A stretch of 64,000 bases of DNA, taken from positions 3,534,001 through 3,598,000 of the forward strand of contig NC_020516.1 of the NCBI RefSeq assembly GCF_000349945.1, written 5' to 3'. Source of the DNA: Azoarcus sp. KH32C (GTDB lineage: Bacteria > Pseudomonadota > Gammaproteobacteria > Burkholderiales > Rhodocyclaceae). A program made the translations under genes and the position numbers. Each line of letters begins with the position of its first letter. The stretch's first letter is position 1. Of the stretch, positions 32,675 to 41,637 are shown in pieces. Below the pieces are notes generated by a model that did no database searches, was not told the DNA's origin, and worked only from the letters and a program-made list of their open reading frames with translations.

Positions 32675-34414
32675 TTACTCCGGCTCGACCTCGCTCAAGG
32701 AATAACTGTTCCGGCCGGCGTTCTTGGCCCTGTACATCGCCCGGTCGGCGCGCACCAGCAAATCGTTCGCACTCTGTCCGTGGGTGGGAAACACGCTGAT
32801 GCCGATGCTCGCCTCGATCGTCAGCCGGTGGCCCTCGAACTCGATCGGCTCGACCACCGTCACCAGGAGCTTCTCCGCGATCTGCGGCACATGGTCCAGC
32901 TCCATCACACTGTCGATCAGGATCACGAACTCATCGCCCCCCAGTCGCGCAACGGTGTCGATTTCGCGCACATTGCGCAGCAGGCGCAGACTCGTCGCCT
33001 TCAGCACCGCGTCGCCCGCCGAATGGCCGCAGGTATCGTTCACTTCCTTGAAGCGGTCCAGGTCGACGTACAGCAGCGCCAGGGGCAAGCCCGACCGCCG
33101 ACTGCGCGCGAGCGACTGCTCCAGCCGCTCGAAGAACATCATGCGGTTCGGCAGCCCGGTCAGCGGGTCATGTCGCGCGAGATGCTCCAGCTCCTCGTGC
33201 CGCGCATGCAACTCCTTCATCTGACTCTGGATCTGCAACTGCATTTCGTGGAAATTGCGCGCGAGCACCCCGATCTCGTCATAGCGTCCGGTGGGCAGTT
33301 CCGTGATTTCCCGGTGACGCGAGAAGCGGCGCACGGCACGCGCCATCTGGCGCAAGGGATGCGTCACCGTGGTCGACACGCCGATCGCCGTCACCAGCGC
33401 CAGCACGCTCGCCCCGATCACGATGTACAGCGTCGTCCAGGCCAAGGTATCCGCCTCCGCCGTCACGACCGCCGTCGGCTTGCTCAGGCCGAGCAGCAGG
33501 AAAGGCTCGCCGTCGCTCCGGTCGAGTTGAACCCGCAGGAAGGAACCCACCACGCGGTCTGCGCCATTGCCGCTTCCAGCGTCGTCGTTCCCCCGGACGA
33601 TCACCTTCTTGCCATTGCCGTTCACCAGCACCGCGGTCGCGGGAAACTCATCCTGCACCAGCTCCCGGCCGCCCACATCGAATACGAAGGCCCGGTCCGG
33701 ATCCGGATGCAGCAGGAAATCGCCCCAGCGATTCGCCAGATACAAAGAGGTCTCCGCCGGCAGATCCGCCTTCAGCAGGTTGAACACACTATTGAGGTCC
33801 ACGTTGATCACCACGACCCCTACCGCATTCTCCCCGCCATCGATGATCGGCGTCGCCACCTGTATGGTCGGCTGTCCCAGCGCCGCATGCGCACCCCGTT
33901 CGTGGTTGATCACGATGCGCGAAAGATAGATCTCCTCGCGGCCCAGCCTCAGCGTGCGGAAGACGTAGGGAAAATGTCCCTTCTCCTGCAGATCGGCTTC
34001 CTGGACCCGCTGCAAGGCGTTCTTCTCCGACTCGACACGGTCGATACGTACCCGCTCCAGCCCATGGCGGTCCGCCTCGATGACACGGATCTGGAAGTAC
34101 TCCGGGTGCACCGCGAGCGTGGCCGTCAGGATGTCGGCCATTGCAGCTTCCGCCGTGCTTCCGGACCGCGTGCCGGAACAGATCGTCGCCGCCAGCGGAT
34201 GACGCGCAATCATCCGCGCATCCCGCGCAATTTCTCCCACCGCCACCGCAAGCTTCCGCCCCAGCGCCTGATTGGCCGCCGTCAGCTCGTTCTCGGCGGC
34301 GCCGATCAGCAATTCGCGGCTCTTCAGATACGACGCATACCCCGCCAGGCTCGACGACAAGACGCCGAAGACCGCAAGCAGCAACATCAGGTAGAAGGTG
34401 ATGCCGCGCCTCAT
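32675..34414 (-). CDS. Cache-HAMP-GGDEF diguanylate cyclase
   Basis: This 579-residue inner-membrane sensor has a first membrane helix (about 5-25), a large periplasmic dCache-like domain (about 30-330), a second helix (LYIVIGASVLALVTAIGV), HAMP (about 355-405) and GGDEF (about 425-570, motif ARLGGDEFVIL intact, preceded by DHDPLTGLPNR-type start and a DLDRFKEVND signature). No EAL domain is present. It starts 8 bases after the binding-protein gene, so the two are co-expressed. This resembles NspS/MbaA of Vibrio, where a PotD-like protein signals through a membrane c-di-GMP enzyme. Confidence 0.92.
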   Translation of the reverse strand: MRRGITFYLMLLLAVFGVLSSSLAGYASYLKSRELLIGAAENELTAANQALGRKLAVAVGEIARDARMIARHPLAATICSGTRSGSTAEAAMADILTATLAVHPEYFQIRVIEADRHGLERVRIDRVESEKNALQRVQEADLQEKGHFPYVFRTLRLGREEIYLSRIVINHERGAHAALGQPTIQVATPIIDGGENAVGVVVINVDLNSVFNLLKADLPAETSLYLANRWGDFLLHPDPDRAFVFDVGGRELVQDEFPATAVLVNGNGKKVIVRGNDDAGSGNGADRVVGSFLRVQLDRSDGEPFLLLGLSKPTAVVTAEADTLAWTTLYIVIGASVLALVTAIGVSTTVTHPLRQMARAVRRFSRHREITELPTGRYDEIGVLARNFHEMQLQIQSQMKELHARHEELEHLARHDPLTGLPNRMMFFERLEQSLARSRRSGLPLALLYVDLDRFKEVNDTCGHSAGDAVLKATSLRLLRNVREIDTVARLGGDEFVILIDSVMELDHVPQIAEKLLVTVVEPIEFEGHRLTIEASIGISVFPTHGQSANDLLVRADRAMYRAKNAGRNSYSLSEVEPE

Positions 34415-34421
34415 CGCCCCC

Positions 34422-35477
34422 TCATTTCAGGCCGACGGCCCGCTCGCCGGAGATGATCCGGTGCCACAACTCGGCTCGCCGTACCGAATCCTCGACCGGC
34501 TCGAGCCACACCAGACGCCCACTATTGGCCCCCTCGTCCGCCGGCGCCTGCAGCGTGTTGTTCAGCCCGTGGCGTGTCGTCAGCGCATGGCTCGCCTCCG
34601 GCTCCAGCATGAAGCTGATCCACTTCATCGCCAGCGCCGGGCTCTTCCCCCCCGTCGTCACCGCCCAGCAATCGAGCCACGCGAGCGCCCCTTCGCGCGG
34701 GATCACATAACCCACGTCCGCGCCCGCGGCCCGCAACAGCTGCAACTGCTGCGTCCCATAGTTCGCAAAGAGAATGCTCACGCTGTTGTCCCGAAAGAGT
34801 TCGACCGACTCCTCAGGCAAACTATAGAAGGTCAACACGTTCCGGCGTAGCGCGATCAGTTGCTCGATCGCGGCAGTCCAGTCGCCCGCCCGGTAGCGAA
34901 AGGGCGACGGCTTGCCGAGACGCATCGCCGCAAGCGAGAAATTGTGCGTCCCGCCGTCATAAGCCAGCACCCGCCCCCGATAGCGCGGATCCCACAACAC
35001 CGAAATCGAATCCGGCGGCGACGTGACCGTGCGGCGATCGTAGATCAGGCCCATCTCCGCGTACGCGTACGGAACAGCGAACAGGCGCCCATCACGCAGT
35101 AGACCCGGAATACGATCCCTCGCCTGGAACTGCGGCAATTGCCGCTTCACATTCGGAATCCCCGCCGGGTCGATCGCCCGCACGAGCCCGGCGTCGATAT
35201 AGCGCTGCAACTCCGCCGTGTTGACGGCGAATACGTCAAAGGGATGCTCCCCGGGCTGTGAAATCTTGTCCCACAGCGCGTCGTCCGTGCCGACAAAAGT
35301 CACCTCGACGCGCGCTCCGGTCCGCTCCTCGAACCGTCTTACGAAGTCTTCGTCGGCATAACCCGGCCACGCCAGCACGCGCAGCGTCTCCATGGCTATC
35401 GAATGCCCCGGCACGAACCCCGCCAGCGAGGCCATCGTCAGGACCAGAATCCGCAGCACTCGGCACAACACCGGCAC
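34422..35477 (-). CDS. PotD-like periplasmic substrate-binding protein
   Basis: This 351-residue protein starts with GTG after GAGGGG, with a signal peptide at about 1-30. It is related to spermidine/putrescine-binding proteins (LRVLAWPGYADEDFVRRFEERTGARVEV; later WDPRYRGRVLAYDGG). No ABC permease or ATPase is nearby. The next gene is a Cache-HAMP-GGDEF cyclase in the same transcription unit, so a sensing role seems more likely than uptake. The ligand may be a polyamine or other small amine. An FNR-like site lies about 60 bp upstream. Confidence 0.85.
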   Translation of the reverse strand: MPVLCRVLRILVLTMASLAGFVPGHSIAMETLRVLAWPGYADEDFVRRFEERTGARVEVTFVGTDDALWDKISQPGEHPFDVFAVNTAELQRYIDAGLVRAIDPAGIPNVKRQLPQFQARDRIPGLLRDGRLFAVPYAYAEMGLIYDRRTVTSPPDSISVLWDPRYRGRVLAYDGGTHNFSLAAMRLGKPSPFRYRAGDWTAAIEQLIALRRNVLTFYSLPEESVELFRDNSVSILFANYGTQQLQLLRAAGADVGYVIPREGALAWLDCWAVTTGGKSPALAMKWISFMLEPEASHALTTRHGLNNTLQAPADEGANSGRLVWLEPVEDSVRRAELWHRIISGERAVGLK

Positions 35478-35535
35478 GCACTCCCCTCTGAAAAGCCCCG
35501 CCCGGCAAATCGCTCTTCGCCGATCAATGGATTAG

Positions 35536-35549
35536 CTGATCCAAATCAA
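35536..35549 (-). promoter_or_regulatory. FNR-like box upstream of the binding protein/cyclase operon
   Basis: The minus strand reads TTGATTTGGATCAG, one mismatch from TTGAT-N4-ATCAA. Its centre is about 65 bases before the start codon, so an FNR-activated start near 35501 is possible. The region 35550-35760 holds nothing I can identify. Confidence 0.45.
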
Positions 35550-35761
35550 GATCACCCCACAGCCGTTCATGCTATAGGGAAAAATTGGGCAACGCCATGC
35601 AACGAAATTGGTAGGCGTGGCCGGGCGGCAGAAATTTGGGGCGGCCGATTCATCGCTGCCGGTGCCCTGATCGGAGCGTGGAGTCGCCGCAACACGAAGG
35701 GTGATATCGGAAGGCGAAGGCCGATGCGGACAAGGCGTCCTCTTTCCGACGCGCAAAGCAA

Positions 35762-35789
35762 AAAGGGCATCTCGATCGAGATGCCCTTT
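35762..35789 (-). terminator. terminator after the downstream tRNA-Arg
   Basis: AAAGGGCATCTCGA pairs perfectly with TCGAGATGCCCTTT, and the minus strand continues TTGCTTT. It ends the tRNA cluster. Confidence 0.85.
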
Positions 35790-35800
35790 CCACTGAAACT

Positions 35801-35877
35801 TGGCGCGCCCGGAGAGATTCGAACTCCCTACCCCTTGGTTCGTAGCCAAGTACTCTATCCAGATGAGCTACGGGCGC
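35801..35877 (-). tRNA. tRNA-Arg(ACG), copy 2
   Basis: The 77-base cloverleaf has acceptor stem GCGCCCG/CGGGCGC, anticodon loop CTACGAA (anticodon ACG), the T-arm GTTCGAATC and an encoded CCA. ACG reads CGU/CGC/CGA after conversion to inosine. The sequence is identical to the copy at 36011-36087. Confidence 0.97.
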
Positions 35878-35972
35878 GCTGCTAAAGAAGCAAGATTATA
35901 GACGAAAATTCAGCTTCGTCAACCACTACTTTCCAAGACCCACGCAAGGACGCCGAGCGTGTATCCGGAAGC

Positions 35973-36000
35973 AAAAAGGCCAGTCATCGACTGGCCTTTT
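35973..36000 (-). terminator. terminator between the two tRNA-Arg genes
   Basis: AAAAGGCCAGTC and GACTGGCCTTTT form a perfect 12-bp stem with loop ATC, and T residues continue on the minus strand. It could be partial, since the second tRNA-Arg lies downstream. Confidence 0.8.
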
Positions 36001-36010
36001 CACATTTATT

Positions 36011-36087
36011 TGGCGCGCCCGGAGAGATTCGAACTCCCTACCCCTTGGTTCGTAGCCAAGTACTCTATCCAGATGAGCTACGGGCGC
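36011..36087 (-). tRNA. tRNA-Arg(ACG), copy 1
   Basis: This copy is identical over 77 bases to the one at 35801-35877, including the CCA end. It follows tRNA-Ser by 3 bases. Confidence 0.97.
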
Positions 36088-36090
36088 ATA

Positions 36091-36180
<90 letters not shown>

Positions 36181-36213
36181 ATTCCCGCTTGGCCTAGCCT
36201 TGCGGGAGGCCGA

Positions 36214-36242
36214 ATTATACGCACAAGATTTTTTGGAAACAA
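36214..36242 (-). promoter_or_regulatory. sigma-70 promoter of the tRNA cluster
   Basis: A perfect TATAAT on the minus strand (36219-36214) is preceded, at 17 bases, by TTGTTT as a weak -35. The start of transcription would be about 25-30 bases before tRNA-Ser. Confidence 0.6.
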
Positions 36243-36373
36243 CAACCCACCTAAAAAAAATTTATCGACCTCGCGCCGGCCATCGCAGGCGCGCATCCTT
36301 CCCGCCGCACCGCTCTGCCCCAAATCATTGCCGCCTCACCCGAACTCAAGCAGAATCATGCGCTTATGAAAAA

Positions 36374-37792
36374 ATGGACACCCGCTTGCGCACGCTTCTC
36401 CTGATCCTCGGGCTGTTGATCCTCGGCGGCTGCACGCCGCCCGACGCCGGACGGATCGCGGACTATCGCACTCTGGGCGAGCTGCGGGTCGCCACGCGTC
36501 AGGATCCGGTGTCGTACCGGATCGACGAAACCGGGACCGCGTCCGGTTTCGAACACGACCTCCTGGTCCGGCTCGGGGAGCGGCTCGGCGTGCCGGTGCG
36601 CTTCGACGTCTATCCCGATTCTGCCGCCGCACTCGACGCGGTCCTGTCGGGCCAGGCCCACCTTGCCGCCGCCGGCTTGGGCCGCAACGACAAGCTCCCC
36701 CTACTTTGGTCGGCGCCCCTGCGCGAAGTCGAATACGTGCTCGTCGGCCGCTCCGACCGTCCCGAAATCAACGGCGAATCCGATCTCGCCGGGCGAACGA
36801 TCAGTGCGCGCCGGGGGTCTCCGACGACCGAGGCCCTGCAGCGCTTGCGCAAGCGCATACCTGAACTCAACCTGCACTTCACGGCGGGCGGCAGCGGCGA
36901 TCAGTTGCTCGCCGAACTCGCGCGCGACCAGCTGGACCTCGTCGCGACCGACCGCGTCCATTACGCGATCGCCGCTCAGACGGCGCCCGAGCTCATCGTC
37001 GTGAACGACTTGCCGGTGCAGTCGACCATCTCCTGGGCGCTGCCCCACGATGCGCACGACGGGCTGGCGCATGAAGTCACGGAGTTCCTCCAGGAAGCGA
37101 CCGCGACGGAGCTGCTCGCCCGCATCGCCGACCGCTACTTCGGGCACGTCCGTCGTCTCAACGAAACCGACATCACGACCTTCCTCGCGCGTATCCGCGC
37201 CCGCCTGCCGCGATTCCGGCAGTTCTTCCAGGAAGCCCAGGCGCGTACCGGCATCGACTGGCGCTTTCTCGCCGCACTTGCCTATCAGGAATCGCAGTGG
37301 GATCCGCTCGCGACCTCATGGTCTGGCGTGCGCGGCATCATGATGCTGACTTCGGAGACGGCCGACCGCCTCGGCGTGAACGACCGCCTCGATCCGCGCG
37401 CGAGCATCCTCGGCGGCGCGCGGTACTTCGTGATGCTGCGCGAACAGCTCGCAGACAGCATCCCGGAGCCCGATCGCTCCTGGATGGCCGCAGCCGCCTA
37501 CAACCTGGGAATGGGGCACCTCAACGGCGCCCGTCAGATCGCCTCGCGCATCGGCAAGGACAACACCAGCTGGCTCGACATGAAGGCGGTGCTGCCGCTG
37601 ATGTCGAAACCCGAATACGCGAGCCGCCTCAAGGCGGGAGCAGCCCGCGGCGGCGAGGCGGTGATCATGGCGGAGAACATCCGCAACTACCACGACATCC
37701 TAATGCGCCTCGAGCCGGCATTCGCGCCGCCGCTGCAACCGCTCGGACTGAAACTCGGCACTGGGGCGAAACCCCTGGGCGCCGGCTTCTGA
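36374..37792 (+). CDS. mltF: membrane-bound lytic murein transglycosylase F
   Basis: This 472-residue predicted lipoprotein has a signal LRTLLLILGLLILGGC whose lipobox Cys is at about residue 20. It has an SBP_bac_3-like regulatory domain (about 35-265; GELRVATRQDPVSYR, SGFEHDLLVRLGERLGV) and a C-terminal SLT domain (about 285-430) with catalytic Glu in AYQESQWDP and GVRGIMML, and AAYNLGMGHL. That is the MltF layout. The chosen ATG is the one next to the signal; a Shine-Dalgarno sequence is not obvious. Confidence 0.92.
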   Translation: MDTRLRTLLLILGLLILGGCTPPDAGRIADYRTLGELRVATRQDPVSYRIDETGTASGFEHDLLVRLGERLGVPVRFDVYPDSAAALDAVLSGQAHLAAAGLGRNDKLPLLWSAPLREVEYVLVGRSDRPEINGESDLAGRTISARRGSPTTEALQRLRKRIPELNLHFTAGGSGDQLLAELARDQLDLVATDRVHYAIAAQTAPELIVVNDLPVQSTISWALPHDAHDGLAHEVTEFLQEATATELLARIADRYFGHVRRLNETDITTFLARIRARLPRFRQFFQEAQARTGIDWRFLAALAYQESQWDPLATSWSGVRGIMMLTSETADRLGVNDRLDPRASILGGARYFVMLREQLADSIPEPDRSWMAAAAYNLGMGHLNGARQIASRIGKDNTSWLDMKAVLPLMSKPEYASRLKAGAARGGEAVIMAENIRNYHDILMRLEPAFAPPLQPLGLKLGTGAKPLGAGF

Positions 37793-37819
37793 GCCCGCGC
37801 CCAGCGGGAGTACGCCCGT

Positions 37820-39103
37820 TCAGCGAGCCGGCGTAAGGACTTCCAGACCGCCCATGTAGGGCACCAGCGCCTTCGGCACGATCACCGAACCGTCAGCCTG
37901 CTGATAGTTCTCCAGCACCGCGACGAGCGTACGGCCGACCGCGAGACCCGAGCCGTTGAGCGTATGCACGAGCTCGTTCTTGCCCTGCGCATTCTTGAAG
38001 CGCGCCTGCATGCGCCGCGCCTGGAAGGCCTCGAAGCAGGAGCACGAGGAGATTTCGCGGTAGGTCTTCTGGGCCGGCAACCACACTTCGAGATCGTAAG
38101 TCTTGGCCGACGAGAAGCCCATGTCCCCGGTACACAGCACGATCTTGCGGTACGGCAGCTCGAGCTTCTGCAGGATTGCCTCGGCATGCGAGGTCAGTTC
38201 CTCGAGCGCCGCCCAAGAGTTGTCCGGATGCTCGATGCGCACGAGCTCGACCTTGTCGAACTGGTGCTGCCGGATCATCCCACGCGTATCGCGACCGTAG
38301 CTGCCCGCTTCAGAGCGGAAACACGGTGTGTGGCTGACGAACTTGAGCGGCAGCGTATCGCCCGCAAGCAGCTCGCCGCGCACCATGTTCGTCACCGGCA
38401 CCTCTGCCGTCGGGATCAGGAAGAAGCGGCCATCGTCCTTCGGCACGACAAAGAGATCGGCCTCGAACTTCGGTAGCTGGCCCGTCCCGAACATGCTGTC
38501 CGGATTGACCAGGTAAGGCACATACACCTCGGTGTAGCCATGCTCGCGCGTGTGCACGTCGAGCATGAACTGGGCGAGCGCACGATGCAGCCGCGCGATT
38601 TCGCCACGCATCACGGCAAAGCGCGAACCGGAAATCTTCACCGCGGTTTCGAAATCCAGCCCGCCGAGCCGCGCACCGACGTCGACGTGATCGGAGACTT
38701 CGAAATCGAACTCCCGCGGCTGCCCCCAGCGCGACACCTCGACGTTGGCGGTCTCGTCGCTCCCGACCGGCACGCTCTCGTGCGGCAGGTTGGGCAGACC
38801 GGCGACGAGCGCGTCGATGCGCTGCAGCAGATCGGCCAACGCTTGCTCGTTCGCCTTCAATTCGTCGCCGATGCCCGCGACCTCGGCCATCACAGTCGAA
38901 GCATCCTCGCCTTTGCCCTTGAGCATGCCGATCTGCTTCGACAGCGCATTGCGCCGCGCCTGCAGCTCCTGGGTGCGCGTCTGCAGGCCTTTGCGCTCAT
39001 TCTCGAGTGCCTGGAAGGCGGCAGGATCGAAACTCATGCCACGGGCCGAAAGTGCGGCGGTAATGACGTCGATCTGATTGCGAAGCAGTTGGATATCAAG
39101 CAT
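37820..39103 (-). CDS. serS: seryl-tRNA synthetase
   Basis: This 427-residue class II synthetase starts MLDIQLLRNQ with the usual N-terminal coiled-coil arm (about 30-105). Motif 2 is FRSEAGSYGRDTRGMIRQHQF (about 255-275, split by the loop) and motif 3 is GSGLAVGRTLVAVLE near residue 385. It charges tRNA-Ser with serine. It stands apart from the divergent small gene at 39.4 kb and converges with mltF. Confidence 0.97.
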   Translation of the reverse strand: MLDIQLLRNQIDVITAALSARGMSFDPAAFQALENERKGLQTRTQELQARRNALSKQIGMLKGKGEDASTVMAEVAGIGDELKANEQALADLLQRIDALVAGLPNLPHESVPVGSDETANVEVSRWGQPREFDFEVSDHVDVGARLGGLDFETAVKISGSRFAVMRGEIARLHRALAQFMLDVHTREHGYTEVYVPYLVNPDSMFGTGQLPKFEADLFVVPKDDGRFFLIPTAEVPVTNMVRGELLAGDTLPLKFVSHTPCFRSEAGSYGRDTRGMIRQHQFDKVELVRIEHPDNSWAALEELTSHAEAILQKLELPYRKIVLCTGDMGFSSAKTYDLEVWLPAQKTYREISSCSCFEAFQARRMQARFKNAQGKNELVHTLNGSGLAVGRTLVAVLENYQQADGSVIVPKALVPYMGGLEVLTPAR

Positions 39104-39282
39104 GGCGTTTCCGGAAGTCTTTCAATTCAATGAGTAGGCGTTTATTGTTCGCACGGCGTCGAAGATCGGACGCCAAGTAATTCAGATTGCAGAGATTCTA
39201 CCGCGTGTCGACGGCATTGCCGCGCCGCACAATAAAATTAATGAAATCAAGCGCTTATAAATAAAATGAAAGGAAACTCCGC

Positions 39283-39310
39283 TTGAAATCATCTCCGCTT
39301 GCAGTACACT
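39283..39310 (+). promoter_or_regulatory. sigma-70 promoter of the 87-residue gene
   Basis: TTGAAA and TACACT are 16 bases apart, giving a start near 39317 and a leader of about 50 bases. GGAGGAG lies before the ATG. Confidence 0.5.
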
Positions 39311-39369
39311 TTACAGTCTACAAAACGCCGCAACAGATGGCGATCACCTGAGCATCGGAGGAGACTTGC

Positions 39370-39633
39370 ATGTTGTCCATTAGAGACTGCCTTGATTATT
39401 GCGATCTGACCGACGACGAAGTGGCACTGATTGCCGAACACGAGGGCATCCCCGAAGCGGCTGCCGCACAAATCGCTTGCGGCATGGTTCAGACTCGAGA
39501 GGGCGTGCTCGTGTTGACTGGCTACATGCAGGACTTGATCGAAGAGGCTTCGCGCCGCGGAGACGTCGATTGGGCCGAACGGGCAAAGTCCATCTGCGCA
39601 CGCTTCATGGCGGACCACCCCACGGCTCACTAA
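39370..39633 (+). CDS. small hypothetical protein, 87 residues
   Basis: I do not recognise this small acidic, mostly helical protein (LTDDEVALIAEHEGIPEAAAAQIACGMVQT). It has a good ribosome site (GGAGGAG) and its own promoter-like sequence, so it is likely real. No signal peptide or membrane helix is present. Three cysteines (7, 11 and 37) and a fourth near the end are not in a standard motif. It lies between serS and rarA, both transcribed away from or towards it on the other strand. Confidence 0.7.
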   Translation: MLSIRDCLDYCDLTDDEVALIAEHEGIPEAAAAQIACGMVQTREGVLVLTGYMQDLIEEASRRGDVDWAERAKSICARFMADHPTAH

Positions 39634-39653
39634 GCCGCCGCCTCGCCTGCCCC

Positions 39654-40982
39654 CTAGCCGGGAGAGTCCTCCCGGCCTTGCGTCGCCGCCTCATCAAGCT
39701 CGCGCAAATGGTCGAGCTTGGCGGCGATGCGGGCTTCGAGTCCGTATGACGTCGGACGATACCATCCGGGCGGTGACATCCCGTCGGGAAGGTAGCTTTC
39801 GCCTGCGGCATACGCTTCCGGTTCGTCGTGGGCGTAACGATAGGTCTTGCCGTACCCCAGTTGCTTCATCAGCTTCGTCGGTGCGTTCCGTAAATGCAGC
39901 GGGACCGGTCGCGATACGTCCCCGGCGACGAACTTGCGGGCGGCGTTGTAGGCGTTGTAAACGGCGTTCGATTTGGCGGCACACGCCAGGAACACTGTGG
40001 CTTGGGCGAGCGCCAGCTCCCCTTCCGGCGATCCGAGCCGTTCGTAGGTCGTGCACGCGTTAAGCGCGAGTTCCAGCGCTCGCGGGTCGGCGAGCCCGAT
40101 GTCCTCGACCGCCATGCGCACGAGGCGCCGGCCGAGATACAGCGCGTCGGCGCCACCGTCGAGCATCCGGCACAGCCAATAAAGCGCCGCATCGGGGTTC
40201 GATCCGCGCACCGACTTGTGCAGCGCGGAGATCTGGTCGTAAAAGGCCTCGCCGCCCTTGTCGAAGCGCCGCAGCTTCGTCGACAGCGCTTCGTCGACGA
40301 ACTCCGGCGTCACCGGATTGACGCCGGCCGTTTCCGCCGCGATCTGCACCTGCTCCACAAGATTCATCAGCCGGCGCGCGTCACCGTCCGCAAAGCCCAC
40401 CATACGCTCGCGCGCCTGCTCGTCGAAGACCAGCGTCGGGCATGCGAGCGCCCTGGCGCGTTCGAACAGACCGATCATGTCGTCCTGACCGAGCGGCTCC
40501 AGGACATACACGGCCGCACGCGAAAGCAACGCGGAATTGACCTCGAAGGACGGATTCTCGGTGGTGGCCCCGATGAAGGTCAGCAAACCCTGCTCGACGT
40601 AGGGCAGGAAAGCGTCCTGCTGGGCCTTGTTGAAGCGATGAACTTCGTCGACGAAGAGGATCGTCTGCCGGCCGCGCGCCTTCGCCGCCTGCGCCTGGCT
40701 CACCGCTTCGCGAATCTCCTTGACTCCGGACAGCACCGCCGACACGGCGATGAAGTCCGCATCGAAAGCCTGCGCCATCAGCCGCGCGAGCGTCGTCTTG
40801 CCGACGCCAGGCGGCCCCCAGAGGATCATCGAATGAAGCTTGCCCGACTCGAACGCGAGGCGAAGCGGCTTGCCCGGACCCACCAAGTGACGCTGGCCCG
40901 CCACGTCCTCGAGGCGTGCCGGACGCATCAGCTCGGCAAGCGGCACGCGTGGCGGCTGGAGCGAGTCGAACAGATCCGCCAT
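39654..40982 (-). CDS. rarA: replication-associated recombination protein A (AAA+ ATPase)
   Basis: This 442-residue protein acts at stalled replication forks. It has Walker A (GPPGVGKTTLARLMA, about 56-70), Walker B (ILFVDEVHRFN, about 108-118), sensor GATTENPSF and the C-terminal MgsA tetramerisation domain (SVRGSNPDAALYWLCRM). The start MADLFDSLQPPRVPLAE is typical. Order lolA-rarA after ftsK is common in betaproteobacteria; lolA ends 13 bases before it. Confidence 0.96.
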   Translation of the reverse strand: MADLFDSLQPPRVPLAELMRPARLEDVAGQRHLVGPGKPLRLAFESGKLHSMILWGPPGVGKTTLARLMAQAFDADFIAVSAVLSGVKEIREAVSQAQAAKARGRQTILFVDEVHRFNKAQQDAFLPYVEQGLLTFIGATTENPSFEVNSALLSRAAVYVLEPLGQDDMIGLFERARALACPTLVFDEQARERMVGFADGDARRLMNLVEQVQIAAETAGVNPVTPEFVDEALSTKLRRFDKGGEAFYDQISALHKSVRGSNPDAALYWLCRMLDGGADALYLGRRLVRMAVEDIGLADPRALELALNACTTYERLGSPEGELALAQATVFLACAAKSNAVYNAYNAARKFVAGDVSRPVPLHLRNAPTKLMKQLGYGKTYRYAHDEPEAYAAGESYLPDGMSPPGWYRPTSYGLEARIAAKLDHLRELDEAATQGREDSPG

Positions 40983-40995
40983 CGCAGGAAACCGT

Positions 40996-41637
40996 CTACT
41001 CGCCGATCACGTCGGCGCCCGCCGGCGGCGTGAAGCGGAAGAGGCCGGCGTCGGGATGCACATTGCTCGACATCGCGCGGAACTCGATGAGCGTCGTCTG
41101 CCCGAAATTGTCCTTGAGCTCCATGCGCTTCAACATGCCACCCGAAAGGCCCAGGCGCACGGATTCGAAACTGCTTTCCGCTTGCCGCGGCTTCGCGTTG
41201 ACCCACTCGAGGCCATCCGCCGCCCCCCCTTCGGCCAGTTCGAAATTGCGCTCCAGCGCCTCATCGCCGGCGAGAATCGCCGCGGGCGTACTTCCCAGCG
41301 CGTCGCCGATGCGCTTGACCGTCACCTGGTTCAGATCGCGATCCCAGGACCACAGCTTCTGGCCGTCGCTGACGAGCACCTGCTGGTAGGGCTTTTCGTA
41401 GCTCCAGCGAAATTTTCCGGGACGCGAAAACACGAGCGTGCCGTTGGCGCGCTGAGGCTTGCGTCCGGAAGCCGACATCACCACCTGGTCGAACTCGCCC
41501 TGCACGGTGCGTGCGGACTCGACGAACTGCTTGAGCTGAGCGATACCCGCGGCTGCAGCGTCCGTCGCCGTCAGGCAGCCGAAAGCAGCAACGAGGCACG
41601 CCCGCCAGACGCCGGCGCGCACATCGAGCGAAATCAT
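40996..41637 (-). CDS. lolA: outer-membrane lipoprotein carrier LolA
   Basis: This 213-residue periplasmic chaperone has a signal peptide (about 1-28). The mature part has the LolA pattern: LKQFVESARTVQGEFDQVV, GTLVFSRPGKFRWSYEKPYQQVLVSDGQKLWSWD and the end of the half barrel FRFTPPAGADVI. It takes lipoproteins from LolCDE to LolB. Its start overlaps the ftsK stop, so the two are translationally coupled. Confidence 0.95.
   Translation of the reverse strand: MISLDVRAGVWRACLVAAFGCLTATDAAAAGIAQLKQFVESARTVQGEFDQVVMSASGRKPQRANGTLVFSRPGKFRWSYEKPYQQVLVSDGQKLWSWDRDLNQVTVKRIGDALGSTPAAILAGDEALERNFELAEGGAADGLEWVNAKPRQAESSFESVRLGLSGGMLKRMELKDNFGQTTLIEFRAMSSNVHPDAGLFRFTPPAGADVIGE

Noticed and set aside
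35801..36087. Two identical tRNA-Arg genes as attachment-site duplication by an integrated element
   Set aside because: The DNA between them is under 140 bp and holds only a terminator. There is no integrase gene nearby. Simple gene duplication explains it.
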